Part shown: piece after piece, positions 55,963 through 64,000 of the stretch | How positions within the stretch are numbered: the stretch's first letter is position 1 | Layout of the letters: every line of letters starts with the position of its first letter | DNA from: Faecalibacillus faecis | GTDB taxonomy: Bacteria > Bacillota_I > Bacilli_A > Erysipelotrichales > Coprobacillaceae | NCBI RefSeq assembly: GCF_003024675.1 | Contig: NZ_PYLP01000004.1 | Location: 1-64,000, forward strand | Reading direction: 5' to 3' | DNA length: 64,000 bases | Made by a program: the position numbers and the translations under genes | Notes under the pieces: model-generated | What the model was told of the DNA's origin: nothing | Seen by the model: the letters and a program-made list of their open reading frames with translations, nothing else | The model's database searches: none

Positions 55963-56727
55963 ATGGAAAGAAAATACATATTTTTTGATATTGATGGCAC
56001 CCTTACAGATGCTAATCCAGGAGGAAAGATTTTAGAAAGTACCTATCGTACACTTGATCAATTAAAAGCCAACGGGCATTTTGTTGCTATTGCCACAGGA
56101 AGAGCACAGTATATGGCTATGGATGCAGCTAAGGAAGCACATATTGATTGTTTAGTAACAGATGGTGGAAATGGTATTACTTTGCATAATGAACTTCAAT
56201 ATATTAAACCGATTGATTTTGTTCAAGCTAATCATGTGATTGATCAATGTATTGAACGTCGTTTACCATTTGCGGTTGCTTTAGGAAATGAAGCTGTTTT
56301 GTATACGAATCAAAGTGACCAAAAAAATCAAAAACTTCCGGTAAAATTAGTTGTTGATGAAAGTATAGATTTTCACCAAGTAAAGCAAATTTATAAGGTT
56401 TTTATTGAATGTAATGAACAAGAAGAAAAGTTATTAGATTTAGGAACTTTAGATTATATGCGTTATTTTAAAGGACAAGTTATTGTGGAACCGGCGGAGA
56501 AATATCAAGGTATTTTAGAAATGGTTCATTTATTAAAAGGCGATGAAAAAGATATTGTCGTTTTTGGTGATGGTTTAAATGATATTTCAATGATTCAAAA
56601 AGCGCCCTTAGGTATTGCTATGGGTAATGCGATTGATGAAGTTAAAGAAGTTGCTGATTTTGTAACTAAAAGAAATGATGATGATGGTATTGAATATGCT
56701 TGTCGTCATTTTGGCTGGATTGATTAA
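55963..56727 (+). CDS. Cof-type HAD phosphatase
   Basis: A 254-residue HAD IIB hydrolase. Motif I FFDIDGTLTD (about residues 7-16), motif II ATGRAQYM, a C-terminal FGDGLNDISMI motif (about 205) and GIAMGNAIDEVKEVA are intact. The substrate is probably a sugar phosphate or similar. It is the intact paralogue of the frameshifted gene at 31.5 kb; the two align end to end. ATG 55963 has AAAGGAG upstream. Co-transcribed with the ABC exporter. Confidence 0.93.
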   Translation: MERKYIFFDIDGTLTDANPGGKILESTYRTLDQLKANGHFVAIATGRAQYMAMDAAKEAHIDCLVTDGGNGITLHNELQYIKPIDFVQANHVIDQCIERRLPFAVALGNEAVLYTNQSDQKNQKLPVKLVVDESIDFHQVKQIYKVFIECNEQEEKLLDLGTLDYMRYFKGQVIVEPAEKYQGILEMVHLLKGDEKDIVVFGDGLNDISMIQKAPLGIAMGNAIDEVKEVADFVTKRNDDDGIEYACRHFGWID

Positions 56728-56760
56728 ACAAAATAAGCTATACTATTGATGGGTGAGATT

Positions 56761-57015
56761 ATGGAACTAGTTAAAGATTTTTTTATCATTGTTGGTATTT
56801 TTGTATGTATGTCTTTAGGTATTTACTTTTTACTTCATAGTGATGATGCTAAAAAGAAAACAAGACAAACAATTCAAGATACAAGAGAGAGTATTCAAGA
56901 AATCAATCAACAACTTGATGATGTTTTAGAACAATTACAAGAAATGAATACCCCTTTAGAAAAAGCAATGAAGATTGTGCGTTCTTTCAATGAAAAAGTT
57001 TTATCAAAAAAATAA
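56761..57015 (+). CDS. Small membrane-anchored coiled-coil protein
   Basis: An 84-residue protein. One hydrophobic helix (about residues 7-26: FFIIVGIFVCMSLGIYFLL) is followed by a 55-residue charged, Gln/Glu-rich coiled coil (heptads around EINQQLDDVLEQLQEM). It is YtxH-like in layout, but I cannot name a family. The frame is open to 56746; ATG 56761 has GGTGAG upstream. Probably the end of the ABC-Cof transcript. Confidence 0.7.
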   Translation: MELVKDFFIIVGIFVCMSLGIYFLLHSDDAKKKTRQTIQDTRESIQEINQQLDDVLEQLQEMNTPLEKAMKIVRSFNEKVLSKK

Positions 57016-57025
57016 TCGAGGAATG

Positions 57026-57053
57026 TTGACAAAGCTTAAATATTATCTATAAT
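57026..57053 (+). promoter_or_regulatory. Sigma-A promoter of the amino-acid transport operon
   Basis: TTGACA (57026-57031), a 16-bp spacer and TATAAT (57048-57053): consensus boxes. Transcription should start near 57060, ahead of the T-box leader. Confidence 0.85.
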
Positions 57054-57069
57054 ACAGGTATATAAATAA

Positions 57070-57293
57070 ACTCAATGAAAAAGAGAGTAGTTTTATTGGA
57101 TATGTTAGAGAGCCTATGTTGGTGGAAATTAGGTATTGAAAATAAAATGAAGCGCACTTTGGAGAGGGTTATCTGAATACATAGGATAACAAGCTAACCA
57201 GCTTTAACGGTGAGGTGGATATGTTTATCATATCAACAAGAGTGGTACCGCGGAATCTTTCGTCTCTTAGCAATCGCTAGGAGACGTTTTTTA
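57070..57293 (+). promoter_or_regulatory. T-box leader, specifier uncertain (CGC Arg or GCG Ala)
   Basis: Stem I has AGTA (57086-57089), the AGAGAG and GGTGGAAA motifs, and the helix GTTTTATT/AATAAAAT (57090-57097 with 57141-57148). Then GAA precedes GCGCA. By the position used in the leuS T-box the specifier would be GCG (Ala, 57152). CGC (Arg, 57153) is followed by a purine as usual and ends in C, which T-boxes prefer. The T-box TGGTACCGCGG is at 57243-57253. The terminator pairs 57261-57271 with 57276-57286, followed by T-run. Antiterminator AAGAG (57238-57242) pairs CTCTT (57264-57268). Confidence 0.93.
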
Positions 57294-57317
57294 TTGAGTA
57301 GAAAAGGGGAAAAGATT

Positions 57318-58082
57318 ATGAAAAAAGTATTAAAATTAATGTTAGCACTTGTGATGACTTGTGCTATTGCTGGATGTTCATCAAGCAGCAAAAGTGATGC
57401 CGATGTGACAATTACAATCGGTACATCACCTGATTATGCACCTTATGAATCATTAAATAAAAAAGGTGAAATTGTTGGTTTTGACGTTGATATGGCAAAA
57501 TTATTTGAAGGTTATTTATCTGATATGGAAGGTAAAACTTATTCATTAGAATTTAAACAAATGGATTTTGATAACATCGTTACTCAAATTCAAGGGGATC
57601 AAATTGATTTAGGTATTTCTGGTTTTACTTATAGTGAAGATAGAGTTGTTGAATGGTCTGATCCATATTTAGGAACTCAACAAGTTGCTGTTGTACCAAA
57701 AGGTTCTTCAATTACTTCAAATGATCAATTAGTTGGTAAAAAATTAGTTGCTCAAACTGGAGCTACTGGTGAACAAGCTGCTAAAGAAGTTGAAAATGCT
57801 GAAGTTGTTTCAATGAAAAACGTTCAAGATATTTTCAATGGTTTAGCAAGTAATCAATATGATGCAGCAATCGTTGACTTAGGTGTTGCTAAACAATATG
57901 TATCTAGTGGAAACTTTACACAATTAGATGGTTCATTAATGGATGAAAAGAACTATGTTATCGCTAAAAAAGGTAATACAAAAACAATTAAATTAATCAA
58001 CAAATGTATTAAGAAATTCTTAGCTTCAAAAGATTACGATAAATTATGTAAAAAATATGATTTATCACCATTAGAAAAATAA
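57318..58082 (+). CDS. Amino-acid ABC transporter substrate-binding lipoprotein
   Basis: A 254-residue protein. A lipoprotein signal peptide (KKVLKLMLALVMTCAIAGC) has its lipobox Cys at about residue 20. The rest is a family 3 solute-binding protein: TIGTSPDYAPYESLNKKGEIV, then GFDVDMAKLF, then GISGFTYSEDRVVEWSDPYL, all typical for polar amino acid binding proteins. ATG 57318 with AAAGGGG is preferred, because an upstream in-frame start (57210) lies in the T-box. Together with the next two genes it forms the importer; the T-box should couple it to tRNA charging. Confidence 0.95.
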   Translation: MKKVLKLMLALVMTCAIAGCSSSSKSDADVTITIGTSPDYAPYESLNKKGEIVGFDVDMAKLFEGYLSDMEGKTYSLEFKQMDFDNIVTQIQGDQIDLGISGFTYSEDRVVEWSDPYLGTQQVAVVPKGSSITSNDQLVGKKLVAQTGATGEQAAKEVENAEVVSMKNVQDIFNGLASNQYDAAIVDLGVAKQYVSSGNFTQLDGSLMDEKNYVIAKKGNTKTIKLINKCIKKFLASKDYDKLCKKYDLSPLEK

Positions 58083-58107
58083 AAAAATATAGAAAAGGGG
58101 TATAGAA

Positions 58108-58791
58108 ATGTTTGTAGCTTTTTCAAAAGTGTTTACTCCTGAAAACTTACTTTACTTTGCTAAGGGTGCAGTAGTATCACTTTTACTTGCTGCTGTATCC
58201 CTTTTATTTGGTATTGTTTTTGGGATTTTAGGATCTTCAGCAAAAAGATCTAAATATAAAATTTTTAGAATTATTGGAAATATGTATGTTGAAGTTATTC
58301 GTGGAACACCAATGTTACTTCAAATCTTGATTTTATTCTCAGTTATTCCATCTATTTATACAGCATTCACAGGAAATGTTTTAAGAATTAATGTCTTTTT
58401 AATTGGGGCTATTGCCATGTCTATAAACAGTGGGGCTTATTCAACTGAACTTATTCGTAGTGGAATCAACGGAGTTGATAAAGGACAATGGGAAGCTTGT
58501 GAAACTTTAGGACTTTCTTATAAACAAACAATGAGACTTGTTATTTTACCACAAGCTTTCAAAAGAATTATTCCACCAATGATCAGTGAATTTATTACAT
58601 TAATTAAAGATTCATCGTTAATTAGTTGTATTGGTGCCGTTGAATTATTAAAATCAGCTCAAGTAGTTGGAGCTCAATATTATGATGTTATGTCACCTTA
58701 TTGTATTGTTGCAGTTTATTATTTAATTATGACAATTAGTATTTCTTATTTAGGTAGATATGTAGAAAAGAGGTTAGCTGAAAGTGATTAA
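58108..58791 (+). CDS. Amino-acid ABC transporter permease
   Basis: A 227-residue HisM/GlnP-type permease with five to six helices. The [18 protein letters not shown] block and the EAA motif ([25 protein letters not shown] at the EAA glycine) are typical. It follows the binding protein by 25 bp with AAAGGGG and overlaps the ATPase gene by 8 bp. Two copies probably dimerise, as no second permease is present. Confidence 0.96.
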   Translation: MFVAFSKVFTPENLLYFAKGAVVSLLLAAVSLLFGIVFGILGSSAKRSKYKIFRIIGNMYVEVIRGTPMLLQILILFSVIPSIYTAFTGNVLRINVFLIGAIAMSINSGAYSTELIRSGINGVDKGQWEACETLGLSYKQTMRLVILPQAFKRIIPPMISEFITLIKDSSLISCIGAVELLKSAQVVGAQYYDVMSPYCIVAVYYLIMTISISYLGRYVEKRLAESD

Positions 58792-59509
58792 AGTTGAACA
58801 TATATCAAAACAATTTAAAAAAGTAAAAGCAGTTGACGATGTTTCTCTTGAAGTTAAAAAAGGAGAAATTGTGTGTTTGATTGGACCTTCTGGTTCAGGT
58901 AAGAGTACTGTTTTAAGATGTATTCATGGTTTAGAAGTACCTGAAACAGGATATGTATACCTTAATGGAGAAGCTTTAGATCCAAAGAAATCTAATTATC
59001 AAGAATTAAGAAATAAAATGGGATTCGTTTTCCAACATTTTAATTTATTTCCACATATGACAGTCTTAGAAAACTTAACACTTTCACTTACAAAAGTACG
59101 TCATATGGATGAAGAAAAAGCAAATGAAATTGCTTGTAACTATCTTACAAGAGTTGGTTTATTAGATAAAAAAGATGAATATCCAAATAAACTTTCAGGA
59201 GGGCAAAAACAAAGGGTAGCCATTGCTAGAAGTTTATGTACAAATCCTGAAATCATGCTTTTTGATGAACCAACAAGTGCTTTAGATCCAGAAATGGTTA
59301 TTGAAGTATTAGAAGTTATGCAACAACTTGCTAAAGAAGGAATGACAATGATTGTTGTTACTCATGAAATGGGCTTTGCAAAAACTGTTGCTGATCGCGT
59401 TATTTTCTTAGAAAATGGAAAAATTGTGGAAGAAAACGATGCAAAAGCTTTCTATGAAAATCCTAAAACTGAACGTGCTCAAGATTTCTTAAAGAAGGTT
59501 ATGCACTAA
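58784..59509 (+). CDS. Amino-acid ABC transporter ATPase
   Basis: A 241-residue GlnQ/HisP-type ATPase. Walker [10 protein letters not shown] (about residues 33-41), [18 protein letters not shown] (Q-loop), signature [16 protein letters not shown], Walker [15 protein letters not shown] and TH switch are all intact. It starts with GTG inside the permease gene and ends one base into the aminotransferase ATG, a tight four-gene operon. Confidence 0.97.
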   Translation: MIKVEHISKQFKKVKAVDDVSLEVKKGEIVCLIGPSGSGKSTVLRCIHGLEVPETGYVYLNGEALDPKKSNYQELRNKMGFVFQHFNLFPHMTVLENLTLSLTKVRHMDEEKANEIACNYLTRVGLLDKKDEYPNKLSGGQKQRVAIARSLCTNPEIMLFDEPTSALDPEMVIEVLEVMQQLAKEGMTMIVVTHEMGFAKTVADRVIFLENGKIVEENDAKAFYENPKTERAQDFLKKVMH

Positions 59510-60621
59510 TGAAACTACAACGTTTTGAAGTAGAGTCTTATATGACTTTACATGAAAATAACTGTCGTTATAATTTGGCAGATACATGCGCTAAACCTCT
59601 AACTTTAAAAGAATTATTAGCGTTTGAAAAAAAAGATTCATTAGGAGATTTAATGAATCTTTCTTTAGATTATGGTGCAATTGAAGGTTCTCATGCTTTA
59701 AAAAAAGGTATTTTGGATTTGTATCAAAGTGGCGATGATGAAGAAATTGCTATCTGTCATGGTGGTGTCAATGCTAATGAACTTGTTTTAATGACATTAC
59801 TTTCTGCAAATGATCATATTTTATCTTTTTTACCAACATACCAACAACTCTATAGTTTTCCTGAATCTTTAGGAGTAGAAGTTGATTTTATTCATTTAAA
59901 AGAAGAAAATGATTGGAAAATCGATTTTGAAGAATTAGAAAAAAATATTAAAGAAAATACAAAAATGATTTGTTTGAATTTACCAAACAATCCTACAGGA
60001 ACAACTTTAAATCATGAAGAAATGCAACAACTTATTCAAATATGTAAAAAACATGATCTCTATGTTCTTGTTGATGAAATCTATAGAGGACTTTACCAAG
60101 AAGAATCTATGAGTGATCTTTACGAAAAAGGAATTGTAACTTCAGGACTTTCTAAAGTTTTATCAACTGCAGGACTTCGTATTGGTTGGATTAAAACAAA
60201 AGATAAAGAACTGATTCGTTTAATCAATGAAAGACGTGATTATTCAATTATTAGCAGTGGGCCAATCAATGATTATTTAGGGGCACTTACTTTAAAATAC
60301 AGTAAAGAAATTTTAACTAGGAATCGTGAAATTTTAGAAGAAAATAAAAATTATTTAAAAAAATGGTTAAAAGGTCATCCACATCTTTCTTGCGTTATAC
60401 CAGAATATGGAACAGTTTGTTTTCTAAAATATGATTATCAAATAGATTCAAATACTTTTTGTGAAACATTACAAGAAGAAACAGGTGTTTTCTTTGTTCC
60501 GGGATGTTGTTTTGACGTGGAAAATCATTTACGTTTTGGACTTGCCAATGCTCCACAACTTGTCAAAGAAGGTTTGGAAGTATTTTCAAATTGGTTAAAA
60601 AAATTAGACACTTCAAGATAA
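59509..60621 (+). CDS. PLP aminotransferase, class I/II
   Basis: A 370-residue fold type I aminotransferase. NLPNNPTGT (about residues 156-164), the VDEIYRGLYQ segment (about 190) with the PLP-binding Asp/Tyr pair, and the lysine in SGLSKVLSTAGLRIGW (about 215) mark the active site. The C-terminal Arg (FGLAN context, about 345) would hold a carboxylate. The substrate is probably the amino acid imported by the operon. It overlaps the ATPase by one base (TAATG-like). Confidence 0.93.
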   Translation: MKLQRFEVESYMTLHENNCRYNLADTCAKPLTLKELLAFEKKDSLGDLMNLSLDYGAIEGSHALKKGILDLYQSGDDEEIAICHGGVNANELVLMTLLSANDHILSFLPTYQQLYSFPESLGVEVDFIHLKEENDWKIDFEELEKNIKENTKMICLNLPNNPTGTTLNHEEMQQLIQICKKHDLYVLVDEIYRGLYQEESMSDLYEKGIVTSGLSKVLSTAGLRIGWIKTKDKELIRLINERRDYSIISSGPINDYLGALTLKYSKEILTRNREILEENKNYLKKWLKGHPHLSCVIPEYGTVCFLKYDYQIDSNTFCETLQEETGVFFVPGCCFDVENHLRFGLANAPQLVKEGLEVFSNWLKKLDTSR

Positions 60622-60640
60622 AGAAGTGTCTTTTATTATA
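60607..60640. terminator. Terminator between convergent genes
   Basis: GACACTTC pairs with GAAGTGTC, with TTTTATT on the right and T-run on the left in the minus direction. It contains the stop codons of the aminotransferase and the flippase. Confidence 0.8.
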
Positions 60641-61917
60641 ATTTTAAAACAATATATTGCACTTAATGTTAAAGTGGTAATTAACCCTGTAAATAAGCTA
60701 ATTAAAATTGCATTAACATAAAGATAATGAGATAAGGTATAGGTTAAAATAATTTCTAAAGTACATTCAATTATAGAAATAATAAACATCACTTTATTTT
60801 TATTTTTAGCTTGTAGAATAGTTGAAAGGGGCGTTTGTAAATAAAAGAGCAAAAAAGGAAAAGCCATGTATTTTAATTGTTGATAACCGCTCGTGGTATT
60901 GTAAAGAACCATAAGAGATTGTTTTGGAAAAAAATAGAAAATTAAAGTAAAAGGAAGACCAATAAGAAGACAAATAAGTAAGGCATAGAGTAAATGCAAA
61001 AAAGCAGTGCTTTTATGATAATAAAGATCATCAGTGGCAATAGGTAAATAAAGACGATAGATAATCGTACAAAAAAATGTGGGTGTGACAAGCAAGGAAA
61101 CAACATAGCCAGAAAGGATAGCGTATTGATCCTGAATGTAATTTTGAGTTAAACCTAGTTGAGTTAAAACATGGATTAAAAGAATGGGTTCTAAAAAATT
61201 CATAAAACAATGGTAAAGTCGTGATCCTGTTAAAGGCAAAGAAATGTTTAAAAGATCTTTCATGATTAAATTTTGCTTGTTGATATTTTTTAAAGGAGCA
61301 AAAGAATACTTTTTACGACTTAGAAGAAGTAAATAGATAATGGACATTAATTCACCAAAACTCATTGATAAATAAGCGATTGTTACCAAAAAAGGTAAGG
61401 AGGAACTTAAAGGATTCTTTAAAAACAAGTACGTAAATAATAAACGTGAAGTTTCTTCAACGATTTGACTTTTAGCGATAACATAAACATGTCCTTTTGC
61501 TAAATAATAGTTTTTAATAATACCACTGATGGCAATTAATGGTATAAAAATTAAAAAGGATAAAATTGGATAAAGAGTATATTCATTTTTAAGTAAAGAA
61601 TGAGCAATGAAGGGACTTACAATAAAGAGAGTGCCACAAATAACAATGACTGAAAAAAATGATAAAAGTATGGCTGTAATAATAACTTTATAGTTTTTAT
61701 AATTTGGATGTAATATAAGACGAAAAACAGCAGAAGGAATGCCGACTTGCCCAAGTGTCAAACACAAAGAAAGTGTTGGCATAATGACAAGATAAAGAGA
61801 CATAGCTTCTAGAGGAAGAAGCCTAGAAAGTAACATTCTGTTTAAAATGCTAAATATTTTAGAAATGGCAGAACTCGCAGAAAGAATAATAAATGAATTG
61901 ATAAGTTTTCTTTTCAT
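60613..61917 (-). CDS. SpoVB-like lipid flippase (MurJ/Wzx superfamily)
   Basis: A 434-residue polytopic protein with about 12 helices. The start NSFIILSASSAISKIFSILN with a following RLLPLEAMSLYLVIMPTLSL is the usual SpoVB/YtgP opening. It resembles the polysaccharide synthase family that moves lipid II-type substrates. In Bacillus spoVB is next to comN and recJ-apt, as here, which favours SpoVB over an exopolysaccharide flippase. Sporulation role is inferred. Confidence 0.85.
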   Translation of the reverse strand: MKRKLINSFIILSASSAISKIFSILNRMLLSRLLPLEAMSLYLVIMPTLSLCLTLGQVGIPSAVFRLILHPNYKNYKVIITAILLSFFSVIVICGTLFIVSPFIAHSLLKNEYTLYPILSFLIFIPLIAISGIIKNYYLAKGHVYVIAKSQIVEETSRLLFTYLFLKNPLSSSLPFLVTIAYLSMSFGELMSIIYLLLLSRKKYSFAPLKNINKQNLIMKDLLNISLPLTGSRLYHCFMNFLEPILLIHVLTQLGLTQNYIQDQYAILSGYVVSLLVTPTFFCTIIYRLYLPIATDDLYYHKSTAFLHLLYALLICLLIGLPFTLIFYFFPKQSLMVLYNTTSGYQQLKYMAFPFLLFYLQTPLSTILQAKNKNKVMFIISIIECTLEIILTYTLSHYLYVNAILISLFTGLITTLTLSAIYCFKIIIKDTSLS

Positions 61918-61977
61918 AAAAGACTTCCTTTATGTCGAATTTTCATCTATAATAGATGAAGTGGGAGTTGATTTGTG

Positions 61978-62268
61978 ATGAACGAAAAACTGGATTATAA
62001 ATTCGGTAAGTATGATTTAAATTTTTTAATTAAATTAAAAGCGCATGATTTTCGTAAGCAAAATATAGATAATATATCAGAAAAACAAATAAGAGATTAT
62101 TTGTTTAATATTAAATGGAAATCTCAAAAGAGTCTACCAATGTGTGATGTTATTGATGATGTAATGAATTTACAATTTTCTGAGATTTTTGATTATTTAA
62201 GTGTACAAGCAGTTAAAGAAGCAAACACACTCGATTTAAAAGCATTTCAAGAATTCATTTCAAAATAG
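61978..62268 (+). CDS. comN: ComN-like post-transcriptional regulator
   Basis: A 96-residue protein of the ComN (PF13797-type) family: KAHDFRKQNIDNISEKQIRD, then IKWKSQKSLPMCDVIDDVMN, then FSEIFDYLSVQAVKEA fits the family's conserved WKK-heIV-DIL-Y-n-YLT-EA pattern. In Bacillus ComN promotes comER/comE mRNA localisation to the pole. Synteny with spoVB and recJ supports it. ATG 61978 preferred to GTG 61975. GGGAG lies upstream; a terminator hairpin follows. Confidence 0.8.
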   Translation: MNEKLDYKFGKYDLNFLIKLKAHDFRKQNIDNISEKQIRDYLFNIKWKSQKSLPMCDVIDDVMNLQFSEIFDYLSVQAVKEANTLDLKAFQEFISK

Positions 62269-62291
62269 TTGGTAACAACTATTTTTTATTT
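62261..62291 (+). terminator. Terminator after comN
   Basis: AATAGTTG pairs with CAACTATT across GTAA, then TTTTATTT. It overlaps the stop codon and precedes recJ. Confidence 0.75.
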
Positions 62292-62302
62292 AAGGAGATT
62301 TT

Positions 62303-63931
62303 ATGAACTGGGATATAAAAGAAGTACATAACTATAATGAATATATGCAAAAGTATTCAATTCATTCTTTACTCGCAAAGATTTTTGCTCAAAGAGAATA
62401 TAATGAACAAGATGTTCAAGGACATACCTCAAAAAGATTAATATATCATGATTTTTCATTGTTTTTAGATGCAGACTTAGTTTTAGATCGAATTCAAGAA
62501 GCTTTGGAAAATGATGAAAAAATATGCATTTACGGAGATTATGATTGCGATGGAATTTTATCGACAACGATTCTTGTTCAAACCTTTTTAGAATTAGGTA
62601 AGAAAGTAGGTTATCATATTCCTAATCGTTTTGAAGATGGTTATGGGTTAAATAAAGAAAGAGTCCGACAAATGTATGAAAAAGGGTATACATTATTAAT
62701 TACGGTGGATAATGGAATTAAAGCGTATGAAGCCATTGATTTAGCTAATGAACTTGGCATTGATGTCATTGTTATTGACCATCATGATTATGACGAACTT
62801 CCTGATGCCTGTGCTATCATTCACACAAAAATGTCAGCTGATTATCCATTTAAAGAAATATGTGGAGGTTTCTTAGCATATAAATTGGCGAGCAGTTTAC
62901 TTGGAAAACATGATAAATATTTATTTTCTTTGGCAGCTATTACGACAATTTCAGATATGATGCCTTTAGTTGATGAAAATAAATCCCTTGTTTCACGTGG
63001 TCTTCAATTTATGAATGAAGAAAAATATTTTCAATTAGAATTGTTGATGGGAGAAAATCAAAAATATAATACAACAACTTTAGGATTTAATATTGCTCCT
63101 AAAATCAATTCATTTGGAAGATTACCAGAACTTGTTAATCCAAATCATTTAGTTAAATATTTTTTAAAGGATGTTGATCAAAAATTTGCGATTCAAATTT
63201 CTCAATATGCTAAAAAAATCAATAGTAAAAGACAATCTCTTACAAATGAACAATACAAAAATATTTTAGAAAATAGCCCAAAAGATGAATTTTTATACAG
63301 CTATAATCAAGAAGTTCATGAAGGAATCGTTGGTTTGATTGCTGGTAAGTATACTCATGAATTTCAACAACCAAGTTTTGTGATGACATATGATGAAAAA
63401 AATGAAGTCTATCGAGGAAGTGCTAGAAGTGTTGAAAGTATTCCTTTAAATCAAATCTTTGATGATTTAAAAGAGCATTTTGTACAATACGGTGGTCATG
63501 CTTTAGCGGGTGGTTTTCAAGTAGCTAAAGATGAAGTTTTAACTTTAAAAGAAGCATTACATACGTATTTAATATCACATGCTTTTTCTGATGAAAAACA
63601 CTTAGAAGGAATTGAGATTGATTTAAATGAATTGACTTTACCAGCAGTAAGAGAATTAGAATTATTAGAACCCTATGGACAATGTAATGAGGAAATGAAA
63701 TTTATTTTAAAAGACATTACCAATTTTACCAGTCGTGTTTTATCTGATGGTAAGCATTTACGTTTTGATATTCCTTTAAATAAAGGAAATTTACAAGCAT
63801 TATATTTTAATTGTTCAAAAGAAATTGAACAATTACAACAAAAAAAGACAATTTCTTTAATTGGAACATTGAAAATCAATAAATATTTAAATACAGAATC
63901 AATAAATATGATTATTGAAGATATGAAATAG
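62303..63931 (+). CDS. recJ: Single-stranded-DNA exonuclease RecJ
   Basis: A 542-residue 5'-3' exonuclease. The DHH-family catalytic motifs are present: GDYDCDGIL (about residues 78-86), TVDNGIKAYEA (about 133), DHHDYDELP (DHH, about 154) and a DHHA1 region with GGHALAGGFQV (about 395-405). The C-terminal OB-fold part follows. AAGGAG precedes the ATG. Length is slightly below the E. coli protein (577). Context with apt matches Bacillus. Confidence 0.96.
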   Translation: MNWDIKEVHNYNEYMQKYSIHSLLAKIFAQREYNEQDVQGHTSKRLIYHDFSLFLDADLVLDRIQEALENDEKICIYGDYDCDGILSTTILVQTFLELGKKVGYHIPNRFEDGYGLNKERVRQMYEKGYTLLITVDNGIKAYEAIDLANELGIDVIVIDHHDYDELPDACAIIHTKMSADYPFKEICGGFLAYKLASSLLGKHDKYLFSLAAITTISDMMPLVDENKSLVSRGLQFMNEEKYFQLELLMGENQKYNTTTLGFNIAPKINSFGRLPELVNPNHLVKYFLKDVDQKFAIQISQYAKKINSKRQSLTNEQYKNILENSPKDEFLYSYNQEVHEGIVGLIAGKYTHEFQQPSFVMTYDEKNEVYRGSARSVESIPLNQIFDDLKEHFVQYGGHALAGGFQVAKDEVLTLKEALHTYLISHAFSDEKHLEGIEIDLNELTLPAVRELELLEPYGQCNEEMKFILKDITNFTSRVLSDGKHLRFDIPLNKGNLQALYFNCSKEIEQLQQKKTISLIGTLKINKYLNTESINMIIEDMK

Positions 63932-63982
63932 TTTCATTGATTCTAAAACTTTGATATAATAGAAATAGGAGGCGTACATAAA

Positions 63983-64000
63983 TGGACTTTAAAAAATATA
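63983..64000 (+). CDS. apt: Start of probable apt gene (adenine phosphoribosyltransferase), cut by window
   Basis: Only ATG and five codons (DFKKY) are visible, after AGGAGG and a TATAAT -10. The opening fits Apt (MDLKQYI-like), and recJ-apt order is conserved in Firmicutes. Identity rests on context. Confidence 0.55.

Noticed and set aside
57210-57317. N-terminal extension of the binding protein
   Set aside because: The extra 36 residues are encoded by the T-box and its terminator. The lipoprotein signal starts at 57318.

Overview
The window is AT-rich (roughly 30% G+C by eye), tightly packed bacterial DNA with Shine-Dalgarno starts (AGGAGG/GGAGG), CCA-encoding tRNAs, T-box and S-box leaders and CIRCE operators. 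This points to a low-GC Firmicute. The gene families (AT-rich GH1/RpiR sets, a TagF-rich teichoic acid cluster, YunB, a SpoVB-like flippase, ComN-recJ-apt synteny) suggest a gut-associated Erysipelotrichia-type lineage; that placement is inference. YunB, a YutH-like protein and a SpoVB-like protein hint at a sporulating ancestor or an actual spore former.

Layout. 1-340: end of a tRNA cluster (Gln partial, Lys, Leu, Gly). 334-3466, minus strand: YutH-like, YunB, glucose-6-phosphate isomerase and an S1-domain protein. 3599-6029: NifU-like protein, S-box-controlled metK, ribosome hibernation factor. 6188-7506: a stray phage-type endolysin and a decayed GntR regulator. 7641-12203: a radical SAM protein and two ABC ATPase-FtsX fusion proteins. 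12237-14913: T-box-controlled leuS.

15.0-24.6 kb is the accessory and decaying part. It holds a TetR gene with a nonsense codon, a DUF998 gene with its middle missing, a broken diguanylate cyclase, a LysR regulator lacking about a hundred residues, and a shredded Cof phosphatase. Among them sit intact genes: an acetyltransferase, a TfoX-like protein, a DMT transporter, two RpiR regulators, the first GH1 phospho-beta-glucosidase and an arginase-like protein. A second GH1 gene (24.7 kb) is divergent from its RpiR, with direct repeats flanking its promoter. A third GH1 gene lies at 44.9 kb. No PTS permease for these enzymes is present in the window.

26.3-35.3 kb: cysteine desulfurase overlapping a TtcA-like ATPase, AzlCD, a short-chain dehydrogenase resembling clostridial 12-alpha-hydroxysteroid dehydrogenase, an amidohydrolase, a frameshifted Cof phosphatase, rpsD with a structured leader, and pyrF-pyrE. 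35.4-42.0 kb: wall teichoic acid cluster with the TagGH exporter, CDP-glycerol synthase and three CDP-glycerol glycerophosphotransferases, one fused to a GT2 domain. 42.0-51.4 kb: HAD phosphatase, MazF toxin without a visible antitoxin, membrane proteins, two nitroreductases, and htpG under two CIRCE elements. 51.4-57.0 kb: two Na/Pi-cotransporter paralogues, an ABC exporter, a Cof phosphatase and a small coiled-coil membrane protein. 57.0-60.6 kb: a T-box-controlled amino-acid ABC importer with an aminotransferase. 60.6-64.0 kb: SpoVB-like flippase, ComN-like regulator, recJ and the first codons of apt.

No CRISPR array, rRNA, insertion sequence or complete prophage was seen. The strongest leads are the doubly CIRCE-controlled htpG promoter, the run of broken regulators whose premature stops often sit where glutamine or glutamate would be expected, the GT2-TagF teichoic acid cluster, the possible bile-acid dehydrogenase, and the T-box of uncertain amino-acid identity.
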